From: Clostridia bacterium
GTDB lineage: Bacteria > Bacillota > Clostridia > Peptostreptococcales > Acidaminobacteraceae
Direction: 5' to 3'
DNA length: 64,000 bases
Assembly (NCBI GenBank): GCA_014859095.1
Contig: JACUUV010000005.1
Span: 1-64,000 of the forward strand
Shown: piece after piece, positions 61,478 through 64,000 of the stretch
How the letters are laid out: every line of letters begins with the position of its first letter
Position numbering within the stretch: position 1 is the stretch's first letter
Translations under genes and position numbers: made by a program
Notes under the pieces: generated by a model
Told to the model about the DNA's origin: nothing
Seen by the model: the letters and a program-made list of their open reading frames with translations, nothing else
The model's database searches: none

Positions 61478-61962
61478 TACTTGCTTCTTCCTCTTGTTCT
61501 TGATTTGTTGACACTTGAGTTATCAACTTTCTCCAATTTTTCTTTTCTTGCTTTCGAACGTTTGACTTGAAGCGGTTTAGAAATTTTACCACCCTTTTTT
61601 GAAAGCTTTTCTTCTTTTTTGACCGGAACAGCCTTTTTTTGACGATTGATGTATACTCTTTTGTTGTCTGCACCAGGTATTTCAAGCATTGGATTGGTTC
61701 TAGATTGTCTGTATATGATGAATTTATGGCCGATGCACTGAACAAATTCAGCATCCAGAAGTTTTACAACTTCCAGTGCAACCTCCTGCGCATCCTCAGA
61801 ACTGTTGTCAAGAACGTTGACTTTAACGAGTTCATGTAGATCAAGCAGTTCACTGAGTTGATTGATAAATCCGTCAGAAACACCATCTTTACCTAGTTGT
61901 GCCAATGGCTTGAGCGAATGCGCAAGCCCTTTCAAATAACCTCTTTGTTTTCCTGTCAACAT
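61477..61962 (-). CDS. yhbY: YhbY-like RNA-binding protein with a basic C-terminal extension
   Basis: YhbY (CRS1-YhbY/CRM domain) binds pre-50S particles and aids assembly. The first 97 residues are a complete domain: LTGKQRGYLKGLAHSLKPLA, LGKDGVSDGFINQLSELLDL and FVQCIGHKFIIYRQSRTNP. Residues 98-161 are an additional Lys/Arg/Ser-rich low-complexity tail (VKRSKARKEKLEKV and SRTRGRSK), absent from the usual ~95-residue form, probably disordered and RNA binding. AGGAG precedes the ATG. It sits in the obg-yhbY-nadD order common in Firmicutes, 9 bp after obg. Confidence 0.93.
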   Translation of the reverse strand: MLTGKQRGYLKGLAHSLKPLAQLGKDGVSDGFINQLSELLDLHELVKVNVLDNSSEDAQEVALEVVKLLDAEFVQCIGHKFIIYRQSRTNPMLEIPGADNKRVYINRQKKAVPVKKEEKLSKKGGKISKPLQVKRSKARKEKLEKVDNSSVNKSRTRGRSK

Positions 61963-61971
61963 ATTGTTCTC

Positions 61972-63249
61972 CTATGCATAGAATTCAAATTCAATTTCAA
62001 ATATACGTACAGTGTCACCATCTTCAATACCCATTTCTCTTAAATGGTCAAAGACACCTCTTAACTTAAGCACATTTTGAAAACGTCTCAGTGATTCTAT
62101 GTCTGTTAAATCCGTTGAATATAAAATACGCTCTATAAATTGTCCCTCAACACAATAAACATCTTCATCCTTGAAGAATTTGATCTCGTTGACATCAGAG
62201 ATGTCAAGATCTTCAACGAAGTAATCTTCTTCATCAATCAAAGGTTCATCCTCTATGGAATCCAGCATTGTAGTCACATAATTCAGAAGTGCATCAACAC
62301 CTTCGCCCGTAGCCGCAGATATTGGAAATACAGGATACCCGTCAGCTTCAATTTTGGCTTTGAATGCTTCATAGACCTCATTGTCTTCAAGCAGATCCAT
62401 TTTATTGGCTGCAACGACTTGTTTTCTGGTTGAAAGTCGGTCACTATATCCGAAAACTTCCTTATTTATGATACAGAAATCCTCATAAGGCTCTCTTCCT
62501 TCATGACCGGAAATATCTACGACATGAATCAGAATTTTCGTTCTTTCGACATGTCTTAAAAACTCAAGTCCAAGTCCAACACCTTCTTTTGCGCCTTCAA
62601 TCAATCCAGGTATGTCTGCAAGGACAAAACTCTTTCCTTTGATTGCTTCAACTACACCGAGATTCGGTTGAAGTGTTGTGAAATGATAATTTGCAATCTT
62701 CGGTTTCGCTTTGGTAGTAGCCGCCAGAAATGTTGATTTTCCAACATTTGGGTAACCTAACAAACCCACGTCAGCGAGCATTTTAAGTTCAAGTGAAATG
62801 GATCTTTCAACACCATTAAACCCTTTTTCAGCAAATGTTGGTGCCTGTCTTGTCGGTGTTGCATAATGCCAGTTTCCTTTGCCGCCCTTGCCGCCTACTG
62901 CCAAAACGACACGTTGTCCAGGTTCTTTAAGATCCGCAATGACTTTACCAGTATTGAGATCTCTTATGATCGTTCCTTGTGGAACACTTATTACCAGATC
63001 CTCAGAAGTCTTGCCGGTCATTTTCTTTTTACCACCGTCTTCTCCTGGTTCTGCAAAATACTTCGTCTTATATCTAAAATCCATGAGTGTGCGCATGCTA
63101 GAGTCTACGTACGCAACGATACTTCCGCCGCGACCACCGTCGCCACCATCTGGACCTCCGTCAGGCACATATTTTTCACGACGGAAACTGACTCTACCAT
63201 TCCCACCGTTGCCTGCCTTTATATGAATTTTCGCTACATCTACAAACAT
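61972..63249 (-). CDS. obgE: GTPase Obg (CgtA)
   Basis: Obg is an essential GTPase of 50S assembly and stress control. The 425 residues have the Gly-rich Obg fold (about 1-158, KIHIKAGNGGNGRVSFRREK and GGPDGGDGGRGGS), the G domain with GYPNVGKSTFL (about 165-175), DIPGLIEGAKEGVGLG (about 212-227) and NKMDL, and the C-terminal OCT domain (about 350-425) with VEGQFIERIL and LREMGIEDGDTVRIFEIEFE. The start is ATG 63249 with GAGGTG upstream; the longer frame adds 25 residues of no similarity. It is separated from rpmA by a terminator hairpin. Confidence 0.97.
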   Translation of the reverse strand: MFVDVAKIHIKAGNGGNGRVSFRREKYVPDGGPDGGDGGRGGSIVAYVDSSMRTLMDFRYKTKYFAEPGEDGGKKKMTGKTSEDLVISVPQGTIIRDLNTGKVIADLKEPGQRVVLAVGGKGGKGNWHYATPTRQAPTFAEKGFNGVERSISLELKMLADVGLLGYPNVGKSTFLAATTKAKPKIANYHFTTLQPNLGVVEAIKGKSFVLADIPGLIEGAKEGVGLGLEFLRHVERTKILIHVVDISGHEGREPYEDFCIINKEVFGYSDRLSTRKQVVAANKMDLLEDNEVYEAFKAKIEADGYPVFPISAATGEGVDALLNYVTTMLDSIEDEPLIDEEDYFVEDLDISDVNEIKFFKDEDVYCVEGQFIERILYSTDLTDIESLRRFQNVLKLRGVFDHLREMGIEDGDTVRIFEIEFEFYA

Positions 63250-63298
63250 AATACACCTCAAATCAATCTTATATATACAATATAATGGTTTTAAATAA

Positions 63299-63326
63299 AA
63301 ATGTCCATCATTGATGATGGACATTT
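63299..63326 (-). terminator. Terminator after rpmA
   Basis: AAATGTCCATC and GATGGACATTT form an 11 bp stem over six bases on the minus strand, followed by TTATTT. It may attenuate expression of obg relative to the ribosomal genes. Confidence 0.75.
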
Positions 63327-63329
63327 AGA

Positions 63330-63611
63330 CTAAGCTTCATAAACGCTTACTTGTTTTTTATCTCTGCCTTTTCTTTCAAATCTCACGACACCATCTACTA
63401 AAGCGAATAATGTGTCATCGCCACCTCTGCCAACATTGTTGCCAGGATGAACTTTCGTGCCTCTTTGTCTGATCAAGATGCTACCAGCGCTAACAGTTTG
63501 TCCGTCAGCTCTTTTTACCCCTAGTCTTTTCGACGCGGAGTCACGACCGTTTTTAGAAGAACCTACACCTTTTTTACTTGCAAATAACTGTAAGTTAAAC
63601 ATTTTCAACAT
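63330..63611 (-). CDS. rpmA: 50S ribosomal protein L27 with cleaved N-terminal extension
   Basis: L27 reaches the peptidyl transferase centre with its N-terminus. The 93 residues begin [20 protein letters not shown]: the extension ending LQLFA is the Firmicutes form that must be cut by the protease Prp before the protein can work, leaving [14 protein letters not shown] at the tip. [20 protein letters not shown] is the conserved middle. The ATG at 63611 lies nine bases after GGAGG and is preferred to the ATG two codons upstream. It overlaps the end of prp by 17 bp. Confidence 0.96.
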   Translation of the reverse strand: MLKMFNLQLFASKKGVGSSKNGRDSASKRLGVKRADGQTVSAGSILIRQRGTKVHPGNNVGRGGDDTLFALVDGVVRFERKGRDKKQVSVYEA

Positions 63612-63945
63612 TTCCATGCACCTCCTTATTTCTGTGCTTGACGTATTTTGGATACGTCATTTCTATTCCTTCAATTCCGATCATTATCGTTTTAAAAGCT
63701 ATATCAATTGTGTCGTTTAAATAACGCTCATCAATTACAAGCTCCAAATAACCATTGTCTATCGTACACTGAATTTGATCCTCAGGCACTTTGCCGATTT
63801 GCTCTACCGCGTTCACCAAGGTTTGAGCCAAAGTGGATACCGCCGCACACACCAAATCTTTGCCAGGCTCATCAGAATACGCATGACCAGTGACTTTAAG
63901 AGCTTTATAATGTCCCCTAGAAGTCGTGAAAACAATATTAATCAT
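63595..63945 (-). CDS. prp: Ribosomal-processing cysteine protease Prp
   Basis: Prp removes the N-terminal extension of L27. The 116 residues have the catalytic pair in [20 protein letters not shown] (His about 21, Cys about 33) and the following helix [17 protein letters not shown]. It lies between rplU and rpmA, its fixed position in Firmicutes, four bases after the rplU stop, and overlaps rpmA. The local L27 carries the substrate motif, which confirms the assignment. Confidence 0.95.
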   Translation of the reverse strand: MINIVFTTSRGHYKALKVTGHAYSDEPGKDLVCAAVSTLAQTLVNAVEQIGKVPEDQIQCTIDNGYLELVIDERYLNDTIDIAFKTIMIGIEGIEMTYPKYVKHRNKEVHGNVENV

Positions 63946-63948
63946 TTC

Positions 63949-64000
63949 TTACAAACTGATACTTTCGATTTTTACTTTGGTGTATGGTTGTCTGTGACCT
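63949..64000 (-). CDS. rplU: 50S ribosomal protein L21, C-terminal fragment (cut by window edge)
   Basis: Reading from the window edge on the minus strand gives GHRQPYTKVKIESISL and TAA (63951-63949). This is the conserved C-terminus of L21, where HRQPYTKVKIE is diagnostic, and it precedes prp and rpmA as expected. The rest of the gene lies beyond 64000. Confidence 0.93.
   Translation of the reverse strand, partial: GHRQPYTKVKIESISL

Overview
The window is 64 kb of low-GC Gram-positive chromosome, almost entirely core genome. It most likely comes from an anaerobic clostridium. The evidence is: Firmicutes gene orders (dnaG-rpoD-trmK-nif3; phoH-pgpH-ybeY-cdd-era-mgtE-recO; hrcA-grpE-dnaK-dnaJ-prmA-rsmE-mtaB; rplU-prp-rpmA-obg), strong GGAGG ribosome binding sites with many TTG and GTG starts, a glycine T-box, a CIRCE element, pyruvate phosphate dikinase with its DUF299 regulator, a GerMN protein, and a full selenocysteine system. 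Family XII or Fusibacter-like clostridia are a guess from general resemblance; no marker in the window fixes the genus. Most genes are on the minus strand.

Layout. 1-1150: a GGDEF domain gene that lacks its beginning, a bidirectional terminator, class A RNase P RNA (minus), and a small lipoprotein gene broken by an internal deletion. 1175-3072: two Opp/Dpp-type permease genes with no ATPase or binding protein beside them. 3168-8898: nif3, trmK, rpoD, dnaG, dgt. 9022-14236: ppdK, its regulator ppsR and glyQS behind a T-box leader. 14262-16952: a DUF4342 protein and a chemotaxis receptor. 17080-25986: recO, mgtE, era, cdd, a DUF3048 lipoprotein, ybeY, pgpH, phoH, yqeY, rpsU. 26103-34427: a HIT protein, mtaB, rsmE, prmA and the heat-shock cluster under CIRCE. 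34465-41232: hemW, lepA, rpsT (plus), holA, comEC. 41274-44497: a solitary-type adenine DNA methyltransferase and two unrecognised genes. 44580-47771: alaX, an alpha/beta hydrolase, plsY, a YbjQ-like protein. 47875-57049: tRNA-Sec, an SLH/GH18 protein, a GerMN protein, a two-component system, selB, selA and selD. 57107-64000: a short ComEA-like protein, a DacF-type carboxypeptidase, ridA with a YheO-type regulator, rsfS, a NadD-YqeK fusion, yhbY, obg, rpmA, prp and the end of rplU.

The clearest hidden feature is in selD. The gene extends 27 codons upstream of the first ATG after an in-frame TGA at 57005-57007. That TGA sits at the catalytic Cys/Sec position of selenophosphate synthetase and is followed by a SECIS-like hairpin. 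SelD is therefore itself a selenoprotein. With selA, selB and selC in the same 10 kb, the whole Sec decoding pathway is present and partly depends on its own output. Other points worth checking are the CamA-like methyltransferase next to two unknown genes, a DacF paralogue with KRG instead of KTG, an Asp/Leu repeat in the primary sigma factor, and a T-box that may also feed ppsR. I see no CRISPR array, insertion sequence, prophage or recognisable new multi-gene system.
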